Shown: positions 36,765 through 44,745, numbered from the stretch's first letter. The stretch is DNA of 64,000 nucleotides from Oscillospiraceae bacterium (GCA_015064555.1 SVRZ01000002.1:37949-101948), one strand, 5' to 3'. Notes: a model not told the origin generated them from the letters alone. Numbers and translations are program-made.

Positions 36765-37817
36765 ATGGAAAACAAAACGTATGTAACTAAAGAAACGAAG
36801 AATTCTATACGTGTTGATTACGAAGGCAAGCTTTCCTTAAAAGAGCGTCTTATGAGTAAGGCAAAAACGCTTAACACATGGACGAAGCTGGCGATAAACT
36901 TCTTCAGATTCGTTATGATGCTTGGCGTATCTTACGTAATCCTCTATCCCTTCTTCTCGAGAATTGCGGGCTCCTTTATGACTAAGGAGGATATCGTTGA
37001 TGCAACGGTATCGCTTATCCCGAAGCACTTCACCATTGAGCTCTACAGATATATAATCGTAGAGAACCATTACTTTGACGCACTGTTGAATACGGCACTG
37101 CTCTCGATACTCTGCGCTCTTATACAGACTCTCGTTGCTTGCCTTATAGGATACGGTCTTGCAAAGTTCAAATTCAAGGGTAATTCGCTGATTATGGGTA
37201 TAGTTGTCCTTTCGATGATCATACCTCACAGAGCGCTTCGTCTTGCTATCCTTCAGCACTTCGCTGAGTTCGATATTTTCACGGTTCAGGCGTGGGGATA
37301 TCGCGGACCGATAGAGCTGATATTCGGAAAGCCATTCCAGATGATAGATACGATGTGGCCGCTTATACTTCTTTCTCTGTTCGGTCTCGCATTCAAGAAC
37401 GGTCTATATATATATCTTATGAGGCAGTTCTTCAAGGGCGTACCCGATGAGCTTGAGGAGTCGGCTTACGTTGACGGCTCGGGCGTGTTCAGAACCTTCT
37501 TCCAGATAATTCTTCCTCTTTCCGTGCCTATGATGATAACGGTATTCCTGTTCTCATTCTCCTGGCAGTGGACGGATGAATTCTACAGCGGTCTGTTCTG
37601 GACCTTCAACTCGGAGTTCTATCTTATGTCGGATATCTATACCAAGATCCCCGACTCGCTCTCAAATATGTCCCTTACGTTTGCGGGCTGGCCGCTTTAC
37701 CAGAATATCATTCAGAATACTTCCGGTATGATGGTAATAGCACCCCTTATCATAATCTATCTCTTCTGCCAGAAATATCTGGTTCAGGGTATAGAGCGTT
37801 CGGGACTTGTAGGCTGA
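36765..37817 (+). CDS. Sugar-type ABC transporter permease, pair 2 subunit B
   Basis: A 350-residue permease, last gene of the locus. It has a charged N-terminus of about 40 residues, six helices starting at FFRFVMMLGVSYVILYPFFS, and a coupling loop near residue 230 reading EESAYVDGSGVFRTFFQIIL. The operon thus has two permease pairs but only one recognisable binding protein and no ATPase. Start follows AAGGAGGTGCGCT; a terminator lies about 70 bases downstream. Confidence 0.9.
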   Translation: MENKTYVTKETKNSIRVDYEGKLSLKERLMSKAKTLNTWTKLAINFFRFVMMLGVSYVILYPFFSRIAGSFMTKEDIVDATVSLIPKHFTIELYRYIIVENHYFDALLNTALLSILCALIQTLVACLIGYGLAKFKFKGNSLIMGIVVLSMIIPHRALRLAILQHFAEFDIFTVQAWGYRGPIELIFGKPFQMIDTMWPLILLSLFGLAFKNGLYIYLMRQFFKGVPDELEESAYVDGSGVFRTFFQIILPLSVPMMITVFLFSFSWQWTDEFYSGLFWTFNSEFYLMSDIYTKIPDSLSNMSLTFAGWPLYQNIIQNTSGMMVIAPLIIIYLFCQKYLVQGIERSGLVG

Positions 37818-37884
37818 TAAAGCTATAGAGAACTAATGATCTGTTAATGATCCGGAGTTATCCGGGGCATATAACAGAAGAATC

Positions 37885-37934
37885 AAAGAAGTACCGACAG
37901 GCTGAATAAAGCCCGTTCGGTACTTCTTATTTTG
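37885..37934 (+). terminator. Terminator of the glycan-uptake-like operon
   Basis: AAGAAGTACCG pairs with CGGTACTTCTT around an inner GGCT/AGCC stem, followed by ATTTTG. Confidence 0.85.
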
Positions 37935-38137
37935 TGCAATAATGTCAAAAAAAGAATGAGAATCCAAGAAACTGAAAAATATTTTTTAGTTATTTGCAGA
38001 TAAGGAAGCGGATTTTTTTGTATATATGTGATAAAACTTATGTCATTCATATAATTGCATTTGTATATACTGATTGAATAAAGTGAATATATGCAAAAAA
38101 ATATATGGGGTATGAGAAACTTTCATACCAAAAACTA

Positions 38138-38166
38138 TTGACAAATGCCGAAATATAAGCTATAAT
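38138..38166 (+). promoter_or_regulatory. Consensus promoter of the liv leader and operon
   Basis: TTGACA (38138-38143), 17-base spacer, TATAAT (38161-38166), 31 bases before the leader-peptide ATG. Confidence 0.92.
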
Positions 38167-38197
38167 AGGAGCATCTTTAAAAAAGGAGGAGAAAACA

Positions 38198-38404
38198 ATG
38201 ACGATGCAGACTATGATGAATTTCGATATGAATACCTCTGCTATGTCCTCGAGCTGTGCCAAGGGTGCATTTTGCTCTGACTCCTCTATACTTTCTATTT
38301 GCGGAATTTCGCTCTCTGTTGTGGCGATTTCCGCTATTTTTGTTATACGACTCATTATAGGAAGAATTATTCGAATTAAAAGTCCATATATTATTCCCGG
38401 ATGA
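38198..38404 (+). CDS. Isoleucine-rich leader peptide upstream of livJ
   Basis: A 68-residue frame directly behind a consensus promoter and AAGGAGGAG. The second half is dense in branched-chain residues: 13 isoleucine codons in the last 38 positions, in runs such as RLIIGRIIRIK and YIIPG, plus valines and leucines. The stop codon is followed within 50 bases by a terminator-like hairpin and then livJ, the branched-chain amino acid binding protein. This is the layout of an attenuation leader peptide, comparable in logic to ilv leaders of enterobacteria. The hydrophobic stretch could also be a small membrane protein; the two readings are not exclusive. Two cysteines in SSCAKGAFC are unexplained. 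Confidence 0.65.
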   Translation: MTMQTMMNFDMNTSAMSSSCAKGAFCSDSSILSICGISLSVVAISAIFVIRLIIGRIIRIKSPYIIPG

Positions 38405-38485
38405 TGGGGTGAATGGAATCCTACCTTAATTATATAATAGGTTGATTTTATTGCACATCATATCCGATGTGCATATTTTATTTTA
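38399..38485 (+). promoter_or_regulatory. Attenuator-like terminator with alternative pairing before livJ
   Basis: TGCACATC and GATGTGCA (38452-38473) form a perfect 8-base-pair stem followed by TATTTTATTTTAG. The sequence GGATGATG at 38399-38406, spanning the leader stop codon, can instead pair with CATC and ATCC at 38456-38465, destroying the terminator. A weaker AATC/ACCT with AGGT/GATT stem lies between (38417-38445). A ribosome stalled on the isoleucine codons upstream would leave the alternative arm free; one reaching the stop would cover it. Confidence 0.6.
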
Positions 38486-38523
38486 GTCTTCAAATTTTAA
38501 ATATAAACAAGGAGAACAAAAAA

Positions 38524-39648
38524 ATGAAAAAAGTACTCAAAAAAATGGTTGCAGCTGCAATGGCTGTGACAATGATGGCAACGGCGGCGTTCGCGCTCTC
38601 ATCCTGCGGCAAGACCAAGAACGAGAGCTTCAAGCTCGGTGTATCAGGTCCCCTGACCGGTGACGCAGCATCCTACGGACAGTCTGTTCAGAACGGTGCA
38701 AAGCTCGCGATTAAGCATGTTAATGCAAAGGGTGGCCTCCAGCTTTCCCTTTCTATGCTTGATGATATGGGAACTCCCGAGCAGGCAGCAGCAAACTATG
38801 ACCTTCTTTACGATGAGGGCATGCAGCTCTCTCTCGGCGGTGTAACCAGCGGAGCAGGCGAAGCATTTGCTAAGAAGGCAAACGTAGACAGCATTCTTTG
38901 CATGACTCCCTCCGGATCTGCAGACCGCGTTATCGACAATATGGATTATTCCTTCCGTCTTTGCTTCGGCGATCCCGACCAGGGCGCTCTTGCAGCAGAT
39001 GAGATCAAGGCTAAGGGATACGCAAAGGTAGGCGCTATGTACGATACCTCCGATACCTATTCTTCGGGTATTTACGATGCATTCAAGGCACGTATGGAAG
39101 AGCTTGGCATCGCATACGTTGAGCAGAGCTTCGATAAGGAGAACAAGACCGACTTTACTACTCAGGCAGGCGCACTTGCTGATTGTGACGTTATCTTTAT
39201 GCCCTTCTATTACAATGAGGCTCAGCTCTTCATGAAGGCTGCAGTAAGCAAAGGCTGTGACGGCGTATTCTTCGGATGCGACGGCTTCGACGGTATCGCA
39301 AGCTACATCAGCGACATCACCAATAAGGTTATGTATATCACTCCCTTCGACGTAAACTCCGAGGAGCAGGCAGTTAAGGACTTCGTTGCTGCATACAAGG
39401 CAGAGTACAACGGTGCAGAGCCCGATCAGTTCGCAGCAGATGCATATGACGTTGTTATGGTATTCGCTAAGGCTCTTGAGCAGGCAGGCGTTACCGATTA
39501 CGACCTCAGTGCAAAAGAGGTTTCCGATGCAGTTAAGGCGGTTATTCTTTCTGCAGACTTCTCCTACACCGGTCTTACAGGTAACGGTATGAAGTGGACT
39601 GCTGACGGTAAGTGTGCAAAGGCACCCAAGATCGTTGAGTTCAACTGA
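38524..39648 (+). CDS. livJ: Branched-chain amino acid ABC transporter substrate-binding lipoprotein LivJ
   Basis: A 374-residue lipoprotein (lipobox ALSSC) of the type 1 periplasmic binding fold that captures leucine, isoleucine and valine. Family marks: KLGVSGPLTGDAASYGQSVQ, GAKLAIKHVNAKGG, GGVTSGAGEAFAKKA, CMTPSGSA, FRLCFGDPDQGALAAD, VIFMPFYYNEAQLFMKAA and QFAADAYDVVMVFAKAL. First structural gene of livJHMGF, behind the leader-peptide region. The ATG follows AAGGAGAACAAAAAA; an in-frame ATG at 38467 lies inside the attenuator hairpin and is rejected. A strong hairpin after the stop probably raises its transcript relative to the membrane genes. Confidence 0.94.
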   Translation: MKKVLKKMVAAAMAVTMMATAAFALSSCGKTKNESFKLGVSGPLTGDAASYGQSVQNGAKLAIKHVNAKGGLQLSLSMLDDMGTPEQAAANYDLLYDEGMQLSLGGVTSGAGEAFAKKANVDSILCMTPSGSADRVIDNMDYSFRLCFGDPDQGALAADEIKAKGYAKVGAMYDTSDTYSSGIYDAFKARMEELGIAYVEQSFDKENKTDFTTQAGALADCDVIFMPFYYNEAQLFMKAAVSKGCDGVFFGCDGFDGIASYISDITNKVMYITPFDVNSEEQAVKDFVAAYKAEYNGAEPDQFAADAYDVVMVFAKALEQAGVTDYDLSAKEVSDAVKAVILSADFSYTGLTGNGMKWTADGKCAKAPKIVEFN

Positions 39649-39665
39649 TAATCAATAAATTATTG

Positions 39666-39700
39666 ACTTCGCGCAAAGGGTAATCCCCTTTGCGCGAAGC
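39666..39700 (+). promoter_or_regulatory. Intercistronic hairpin between livJ and livH
   Basis: CTTCGCGCAAAGGG pairs with CCCCTTTGCGCGAAG around a TAAT loop, a 14-base-pair stem, but is followed by CCAAAATTG rather than a T run. It is therefore more likely an mRNA-stabilising or partial-termination element that favours the binding protein, as is common in binding-protein operons. Confidence 0.7.
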
Positions 39701-39796
39701 CAAAATTGCGTTTAGACATCTTCGATATAATACAATATTTGTAAAGAAAAGTTATAAAAACGGCTTTAATAATCCTATTTTGAAAGGAAAATAAAA

Positions 39797-40657
39797 ATGA
39801 GTACACTTATAGACGGACTCAGCCTCGGTGCGATATACGCGCTGATAGCGCTGGGATATACAATGGTATACGGCATAGCAAAAATGCTGAATTTTGCGCA
39901 CGGTGACGTTATAATGGTCGGCGCATATACCGTTTTTACCACCCTTATGATGGGTAACGGCATATGGGCGAAGATCCTTGCCGTCGTGGTGACCGTCGTG
40001 GTGTGTACGGTGCTTGGTGTATGTGTAGAAAAATGCGCCTACCGCCCTCTGCGCGGCGCATCACCCTTAGCGGTTCTTATTACCGCGATAGGCGTAAGCT
40101 ATCTGCTGCAGGGAGTTGCGCAGATAAGCTTTGGAGCTAAATCTCATCCTGTTGATTTTACCATAAAGGGCTCTGTCGGCGGCATAAACTATCACACGAT
40201 AGTTACCCTGATAGTAGCTACTGTTATAATGGTATCCTTAACCCTGTTCGTCAACTTCACGAGGACGGGCAGAGCAATGGTTGCCGTGTCTGAGGACAGG
40301 GCAGCAGCGCAGCTTATGGGTGTAAACGTAAACCGTATCATAATGCTTACGTTTGCTATAGGCTCGGCACTTGCCGCATGTGCAAGTCTTTTCTATCTTA
40401 TGCAAATTCCATCTGTATCACCTACGCTCGGCTCAATGCCCGGTATAAAGGCATTCACCGCAGCTGTTATCGGCGGTATAGGTTCTATTCCCGGCGCGAT
40501 GATCGGCGGCGTGGTTCTCGGCGTTATCGAGAAGCTTGCGCTCAGTATCCCCGTTATTGCACCGTATACAACGGCTATCGAATTCAGCTTTCTTATCATA
40601 GTTCTTCTCGTAAAGCCTACGGGACTTCTCGGTAAGAAGCGCAGAGAAAAGGTATAA
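39797..40657 (+). CDS. livH: Branched-chain amino acid ABC transporter permease LivH
   Basis: A 286-residue membrane protein with about eight helices. It opens with the family pattern LIDGLSLGAIYALIALGYTMVYG followed by MLNFAHGD, and has AYRPLRGASPLAVLITAIG and, in the coupling region, RAAAQLMGVNVNRIIMLTFA. C-terminal GSIPGAMIGGVVLGVIE is also typical. Start follows GAAAGGAAAATAAAA. It forms the translocation pore with LivM. Confidence 0.94.
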   Translation: MSTLIDGLSLGAIYALIALGYTMVYGIAKMLNFAHGDVIMVGAYTVFTTLMMGNGIWAKILAVVVTVVVCTVLGVCVEKCAYRPLRGASPLAVLITAIGVSYLLQGVAQISFGAKSHPVDFTIKGSVGGINYHTIVTLIVATVIMVSLTLFVNFTRTGRAMVAVSEDRAAAQLMGVNVNRIIMLTFAIGSALAACASLFYLMQIPSVSPTLGSMPGIKAFTAAVIGGIGSIPGAMIGGVVLGVIEKLALSIPVIAPYTTAIEFSFLIIVLLVKPTGLLGKKRREKV

Positions 40658-40672
40658 GGAGGCCAGAGAAAA

Positions 40673-41854
40673 ATGCGTGAGTATTTTGCTAACGTAAAGC
40701 AGAGCTTCAAGCTTAAGCATTACGTGAATTATATAATAGTCCTTCTTCCTCTTATTCTTTTCACTATCCTTCATTATGCGGGAGCGCTTAACAGGTCTAC
40801 TCCCACGCTCCTTGTTCAGATAGGCTACAGTATGATACTTGCGGTATCGCTGAACCTCGTTGTCGGCTTCCTCGGAGAGCTTTCGCTCGGTCACGCGGGC
40901 TTTATGTGCGTAGGCGCATATCTCGGCTCGCTTGTATGTAACGGGCTTGTGGATAAGCTTCCTCTTATGATCGTTCTTGTTATAGGTATGATCGTCGGCG
41001 GTATTGCGGCTGCGGTATTCGGCTTTATCGTAGGACTTCCCGCACTCAGACTCCGCGGTGACTATCTCGCGATAGTAACGCTGGCCTTTGGTGAGATCAT
41101 CCGTAATATATGTAAGAACCTTGAGTTCCTCGGCGGAGCAAAGGGACTTGAAACCAAGTGGTATTCGGCATTCCTTGCTGCAAGAAACACGGCGATGCCT
41201 CTCTTCATCCCCACCTTCCTTGTCGGGCTTCTGATGCTTGCCCTTATCCAGAACCTCATCCGTTCAAAGCACGGAAGAGCGATCACCGCGATAAGAGATA
41301 ACGAGATCGCAGCAAAGGCGATGGGAATAAACGTAACCTATTACAAGCTCTTCGTATTCGTTATTTCGGCATTCTTTGCGGGCATGGCAGGCGTTATATA
41401 CGCAGGCACCGCATCGCCCATACAGTATTCCTTCTTCTCATATAACTACTCTATCGAGATCCTCGTAATGGTAGTCCTCGGAGGAATGGGATCTATCCGC
41501 GGCTCGATACTTTCGGCAGCGCTTATAACCTATATCAACTTTGTTCTTAAATCAAATCTTTCGGGCGATATGGCGGCAGTAAAAACTCTTGTTTACGCGC
41601 TTATCCTTATCCTTATGGTAATCTATAAGAACGCACCTGCCCTTAAGCCCGTGCGCGAGAGATTCAATCTTAAGCTTCTCGGCGTGGCAATCCGTGAAAA
41701 GCTGTTCAAGATCAGCCACGATGCCGCAACCGTAACCGATGATGCTGGCGAGTGGGACGAGATACCCACAAAGATCATCACCGACGAGGTGCTTTCGACC
41801 GACCTTGCACTTTCAAACTATAATCCGGATAAGCCGGATACAAACAACAAATAA
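40673..41854 (+). CDS. livM: Branched-chain amino acid ABC transporter permease LivM
   Basis: A 393-residue permease partner of LivH. It contains LNLVVGFLGELSLGHAGFMCVG, LRGDYLAIVTLAFGEIIRNI and the coupling loop AITAIRDNEIAAKAMGINVT, followed by FAGMAGVIYAG and GGMGSIRGSI. A hydrophilic C-terminal tail of about 60 residues (from near 335) is longer and more acidic than in many homologues. The ATG follows AAGGAGGCCAGAGAAAA, 15 bases after livH. Confidence 0.94.
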   Translation: MREYFANVKQSFKLKHYVNYIIVLLPLILFTILHYAGALNRSTPTLLVQIGYSMILAVSLNLVVGFLGELSLGHAGFMCVGAYLGSLVCNGLVDKLPLMIVLVIGMIVGGIAAAVFGFIVGLPALRLRGDYLAIVTLAFGEIIRNICKNLEFLGGAKGLETKWYSAFLAARNTAMPLFIPTFLVGLLMLALIQNLIRSKHGRAITAIRDNEIAAKAMGINVTYYKLFVFVISAFFAGMAGVIYAGTASPIQYSFFSYNYSIEILVMVVLGGMGSIRGSILSAALITYINFVLKSNLSGDMAAVKTLVYALILILMVIYKNAPALKPVRERFNLKLLGVAIREKLFKISHDAATVTDDAGEWDEIPTKIITDEVLSTDLALSNYNPDKPDTNNK

Positions 41855-41866
41855 GGAGGAACCGAA

Positions 41867-42640
41867 ATGGAAAATATAATCTTGAAAACAGATGCTCTCG
41901 GTATCTCCTTCGGCGGTCTTAAGGCGGCTGATAACGTTAATCTTGAAATAAGGAAGAATGAGATATACGGTCTTATAGGGCCGAACGGTGCAGGAAAAAC
42001 CACCGTATTCAATATGCTTACCGGCGTTTATCTTCCGACGACGGGAACCTTCTATCTTGACGGAGAGGAGCTTCGCGGACTTTCGCAGGAGAAGATAAAT
42101 GCAAAGGGAATTGCAAGAACCTTCCAGAATATAAGGCTCTTCAACAATATGAGCGTTATAAGAAACGTAATGGTAGGTCTTCATAACCGTCCTGAGTTCA
42201 AGTGCAATCCCTTCGTCAGTATGCTTCGTCTGCCGGGCCATTTTGATGCAGAGAAGCGAATGAGAGCGAAGGCTAAGGAGCTTCTTTCGATATTCGGACT
42301 CCTTGAGGAGAGGAACACTCTTGCCTGCAATCTTCCGTACGGAAAGCAGAGAAAGCTTGAGATCGCGAGAGCGCTTGCCACCAGCCCGAAGCTTCTGCTT
42401 CTTGACGAGCCTGCCGCGGGAATGAATCCGCAGGAGACCGAAGAGCTTATGGACACCATAAGATTTGTCCGCGATAATTTTGATATGACGATTCTGCTTA
42501 TCGAGCATGATATGAGCCTTGTTTCGGGCATATGTGACAGGCTGACCGTGCTTAACTTTGGTCAGACGCTTGCCGAGGGCGGAGTTGATGAGGTTCTGAA
42601 CAATCCTGAGGTTGTCAGAGCATATTTGGGAGATGACTGA
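41867..42640 (+). CDS. livG: Branched-chain amino acid ABC transporter ATP-binding protein LivG
   Basis: A 257-residue ATPase with Walker A GPNGAGKTT (about 38-46), the LivG-specific ARTFQNIRLFNNMSV, a signature in the usual variant form LPYGKQRKLEIARAL and Walker B LLLLDEPAAGMN, then LLIEHDMSLV with the switch histidine. It starts after AAGGAGGAACCGAA and its stop is followed immediately by livF. Confidence 0.95.
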   Translation: MENIILKTDALGISFGGLKAADNVNLEIRKNEIYGLIGPNGAGKTTVFNMLTGVYLPTTGTFYLDGEELRGLSQEKINAKGIARTFQNIRLFNNMSVIRNVMVGLHNRPEFKCNPFVSMLRLPGHFDAEKRMRAKAKELLSIFGLLEERNTLACNLPYGKQRKLEIARALATSPKLLLLDEPAAGMNPQETEELMDTIRFVRDNFDMTILLIEHDMSLVSGICDRLTVLNFGQTLAEGGVDEVLNNPEVVRAYLGDD

Positions 42641-42641
42641 T

Positions 42642-43352
42642 ATGGCATTACTTGAAGTTAAAGATCTTGAAGTCTGTTACGGACTTATAAAGGCGGTAAA
42701 GGGCGTGTCCTTTGAGGTCAATGAGGGCGAGATAGTATCGCTCATAGGAGCAAACGGAGCAGGAAAGACCACCATAATGCACGCATTGAACGGAATAATT
42801 CCCAAGTCCGCAGGCTCTGTTACCCTCGGCGGCACCGATATAACCGGCACCGCGGCGCATAAGCTTATAACTATGGGTATGGCGCAGGTTCCGGAGGGCA
42901 GGCGTATATTCCAGGAGCTTACGGTTTTCGATAACCTGAAGCTCGGATATTTCTGCAAGAAGGACAAAGAGGAATTCAATACTAAGATAGAGGAAATGTA
43001 TTCCTACTTCCCGATCCTGAAGGAGCGCTCAAAGCAGATCGCGGGTACACTCTCGGGCGGTGAGCAGCAGATGCTTGCTATGAGCCGTGCGCTTATGTCA
43101 AGCCCGAAGCTTCTGCTTCTGGACGAGCCGAGTATGGGACTCTCCCCGCTCTACGTAAGCACGATATTCGATATGATAAAAACGGTAAATGCCTCGGGCA
43201 CGACCGTCCTCCTCGTTGAGCAGAACGCAAAGAAGGCGCTCTCCATAGCCCACCGCGCCTACGTGCTCGACCTCGGAAGGATAACCAAGACCGGCACAGG
43301 CACAGAGCTTCTTAACGATGAGTCTGTAAGAGCCGCTTATCTTGGAGGATAA
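42642..43352 (+). CDS. livF: Branched-chain amino acid ABC transporter ATP-binding protein LivF
   Basis: A 236-residue ATPase. Walker A is GANGAGKTTIM (about 36-46), followed by VPEGRRIFQELTVFDNL, signature LSGGEQQMLAMSRAL and Walker B LLLLDEPSMGLSP, then TVLLVEQNAKKAL, all typical of LivF. The ATG at 42642 follows GGGAGATGACTGAT one base after the livG stop; a longer in-frame start at 42612 lies inside livG and is rejected. Last gene of the operon. Confidence 0.95.
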   Translation: MALLEVKDLEVCYGLIKAVKGVSFEVNEGEIVSLIGANGAGKTTIMHALNGIIPKSAGSVTLGGTDITGTAAHKLITMGMAQVPEGRRIFQELTVFDNLKLGYFCKKDKEEFNTKIEEMYSYFPILKERSKQIAGTLSGGEQQMLAMSRALMSSPKLLLLDEPSMGLSPLYVSTIFDMIKTVNASGTTVLLVEQNAKKALSIAHRAYVLDLGRITKTGTGTELLNDESVRAAYLGG

Positions 43353-43370
43353 GAGCGCACTGTCATTAAC

Positions 43371-43466
43371 ACCGCGCGGTGAAATTTGCCCGATGGGCAA
43401 GTGAAATGCACCTTGTGCATGAAATGCGCTTCGCGCGTGAAATGTTCGCATAAGCGAACGTGATAT
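43371..43466. repeat. Array of GTGAAAT units separated by unlike short hairpins
   Basis: A constant heptamer GTGAAAT (variants ATGAAAT, GTGATAT) recurs at 43379, 43401, 43419, 43437 and 43460. Between copies lie four different perfect mini-hairpins: TTGCCC-GAT-GGGCAA, GCAC-CTT-GTGC, GCGC-TTC-GCGC and GTTCGC-ATAA-GCGAAC, preceded by the palindrome ACCGCGCGGT. Loop-closing and stem sequences differ each time while complementarity is kept, so structure and not sequence is conserved. It follows the livF stop by 18 bases and ends inside the liv terminator. Confidence 0.85.
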
Positions 43467-43511
43467 AAGAAAAGGAGTAGGTTGATTTAAACTTACTCCT
43501 TTTCTTATATC
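43462..43511 (+). terminator. Strong hairpin terminator after livF and the repeat array
   Basis: Two perfectly complementary 18-base arms (43462-43479 and 43494-43511; GATATAAGAAAAGGAGTA and its complement) enclose a 14-base loop. The T-rich part is inside the right arm, so it may act on both strands. Confidence 0.75.
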
Positions 43512-43681
43512 GGAATTTTTGGAAAGCTATTATATCTCGGCTTGTTTTGGGGAAATCTACGTATTCAAATAGTACCTTATGCACCGAATTCTGTGACACC
43601 TTTTTCGTACTGTACCTCATCCCATTCCCGAAGGGAATACCTCTTCACTCTTCACTTTTCACTTTTCACTAGCCCCTATGT

Positions 43682-43893
43682 ACCTCATCCACCACTGCGT
43701 GGTCCCCCTTCCCCAAGGGGAAGGCTAATTAAGATAGTACCCTTAGCAGTGAAATTATGCTTTTAAGTAAATCAATGCCTTTTCAGATTTAAGCAGTTTT
43801 TGCCCTATACCCAACTCCCAAGGAGGCTCAAAGGTGAAGAATAAACTAGCCTTCCCCTTGGGGAAGGGGGACCGTGCAAACGGTGGATGAGGT
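43682..43893. repeat. Inverted pair of dispersed CTCATCCACC...AAGGGGAAGG repeats
   Basis: The left copy (43682-43727) and the right copy (43847-43893) are near-complementary: ACCTCATCCACC, a short variable hairpin (ACTGCGTGGT on the left), then CCCCCTTCCCCAAGGGGAAGGCTA, which itself folds. About 120 unrelated bases lie between. Part of the outer sequence (GTGGATGAGG) recurs near 43993-44005. The layout resembles a MITE-like or REP-like element; no target-site duplication was established. Confidence 0.75.
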
Positions 43894-43915
43894 ATCCCCT
43901 TGGGTAGCGAAGCGG

Positions 43916-43954
43916 CAGAACGGCTCTTGCGTTGATAACGCAAGAGCCGTTCTG
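43916..43954. repeat. Perfect 18-base-pair hairpin
   Basis: CAGAACGGCTCTTGCGTT pairs exactly with 43937-43954 around a GAT loop, with partial extension outward (CGG/CCG). There is no T run. It lies next to the inverted dispersed repeat and may belong to the same element. Confidence 0.8.
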
Positions 43955-44116
43955 TGACCGAGCCGCAGCGAGTTTCGGGGGTTCGCGGGTTGTGGTGGAT
44001 GAGGTTAATCTCTGCTGATATTGCCCCCACAGTGCGGCTGAGCCCGTTCAAGCAACACAACATAATATATCAAAAAAGAAAGCTTTACAATTAAGTGCTA
44101 GAAAAGCCAAAAAACT

Positions 44117-44602
44117 TTATTTATATGTTTTACCTATTATCTTGATGTTTAGAAATTGCTCAATCGCCTTAACTTGTCTGGTAGAGATATAAATCATTTC
44201 AACACATTTTTCTATCTCTCTTGTTCCTTTTTCAAAAACCGCCAACATAGGTGTATTATTAGGGCTACGAAAAAATGGATAAAATACAAAATCGAATTTT
44301 TCGAGATCGTATTTAATTTTCTTGTTGAATTTCACATTTATTATGCTATTTTTGCTTACTATTAGGATATACCTTTTCGGGCATAGGAAATATAGTATTT
44401 TTTCCAAGAATATTTGGGAGATGACTATCACTAATATTATCGAACAACCTATTACGCGATCTATTAAAGAGGACTGAACTTCTATAGCAAAAAGAATAGA
44501 TATAAATAATAGGGTGTTTAAAGTTAACATACAATGTAAATAATTAGTTTTAATGATCAGTTTATCATCTTGTCTATAAAGCTGTAAACGGCTTCCGTCC
44601 AT
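44117..44602 (-). CDS. Unrecognised two-helix membrane protein
   Basis: A 161-residue protein I do not recognise. Two adjacent membrane helices (about 24-40 and 48-72) are followed by a soluble part of strands and a final helix (MIYISTRQVKAIEQFLNI), a plan seen in small YcxB- or PH-like membrane proteins. The ATG follows GGAGAAGATATCC. The gene is clearly AT-rich compared with the operons on either side, and shares this with the next two minus-strand genes, suggesting recent acquisition. No promoter was assigned. Confidence 0.55.
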   Translation of the reverse strand: MDGSRLQLYRQDDKLIIKTNYLHCMLTLNTLLFISILFAIEVQSSLIDRVIGCSIILVIVISQIFLEKILYFLCPKRYILIVSKNSIINVKFNKKIKYDLEKFDFVFYPFFRSPNNTPMLAVFEKGTREIEKCVEMIYISTRQVKAIEQFLNIKIIGKTYK

Positions 44603-44745
44603 AGGATATCTTCTCCTTTCATTTCATAGTAAAGCACATCCAAACCTAATGTTCCGATTGTTTTATAGACGAAATTTAATGCAGTTTTAGCAGTTTATAA
44701 ATTTATGCTATTGAAAAAGCTATGCTGTTGTATCTCCTATTACAA

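Larger units (their letters stand above)
37818..38197. other. Intergenic region with terminator, palindrome and liv promoter
   Basis: No gene. It contains the terminator at 37885-37934, an AT-rich stretch, a perfect palindrome GGTATGA/TCATACC at 38109-38129 just upstream of the -35 box (a candidate operator), and the promoter at 38138-38166. Confidence 0.75.
43353..44116. other. 764-base gene-free, repeat-rich region
   Basis: No convincing gene on either strand. In order it holds the GTGAAAT/hairpin array (43371-43466), the liv terminator (43462-43511), short CTTCACTTTT-type direct repeats near 43640-43670, an inverted pair of dispersed repeats (43682-43727 and 43847-43893) and a perfect 18-base-pair hairpin (43916-43954). 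Open frames crossing it are composed of these repeats. Confidence 0.8.

Noticed and set aside
38167..38523. T-box riboswitch in front of livJ
   Set aside because: No AGGGTGGNACCGCG-type T-box sequence or specifier stem seen; the layout fits a leader peptide with attenuator better.
39666..39700. Rho-independent terminator between livJ and livH
   Set aside because: The stem is strong but no T run follows and the liv genes continue without a new recognisable promoter; classed as an intercistronic hairpin.
43371..43466. CRISPR array
   Set aside because: The constant unit is only seven bases, the gaps are palindromes and not spacers, and no cas gene is present.
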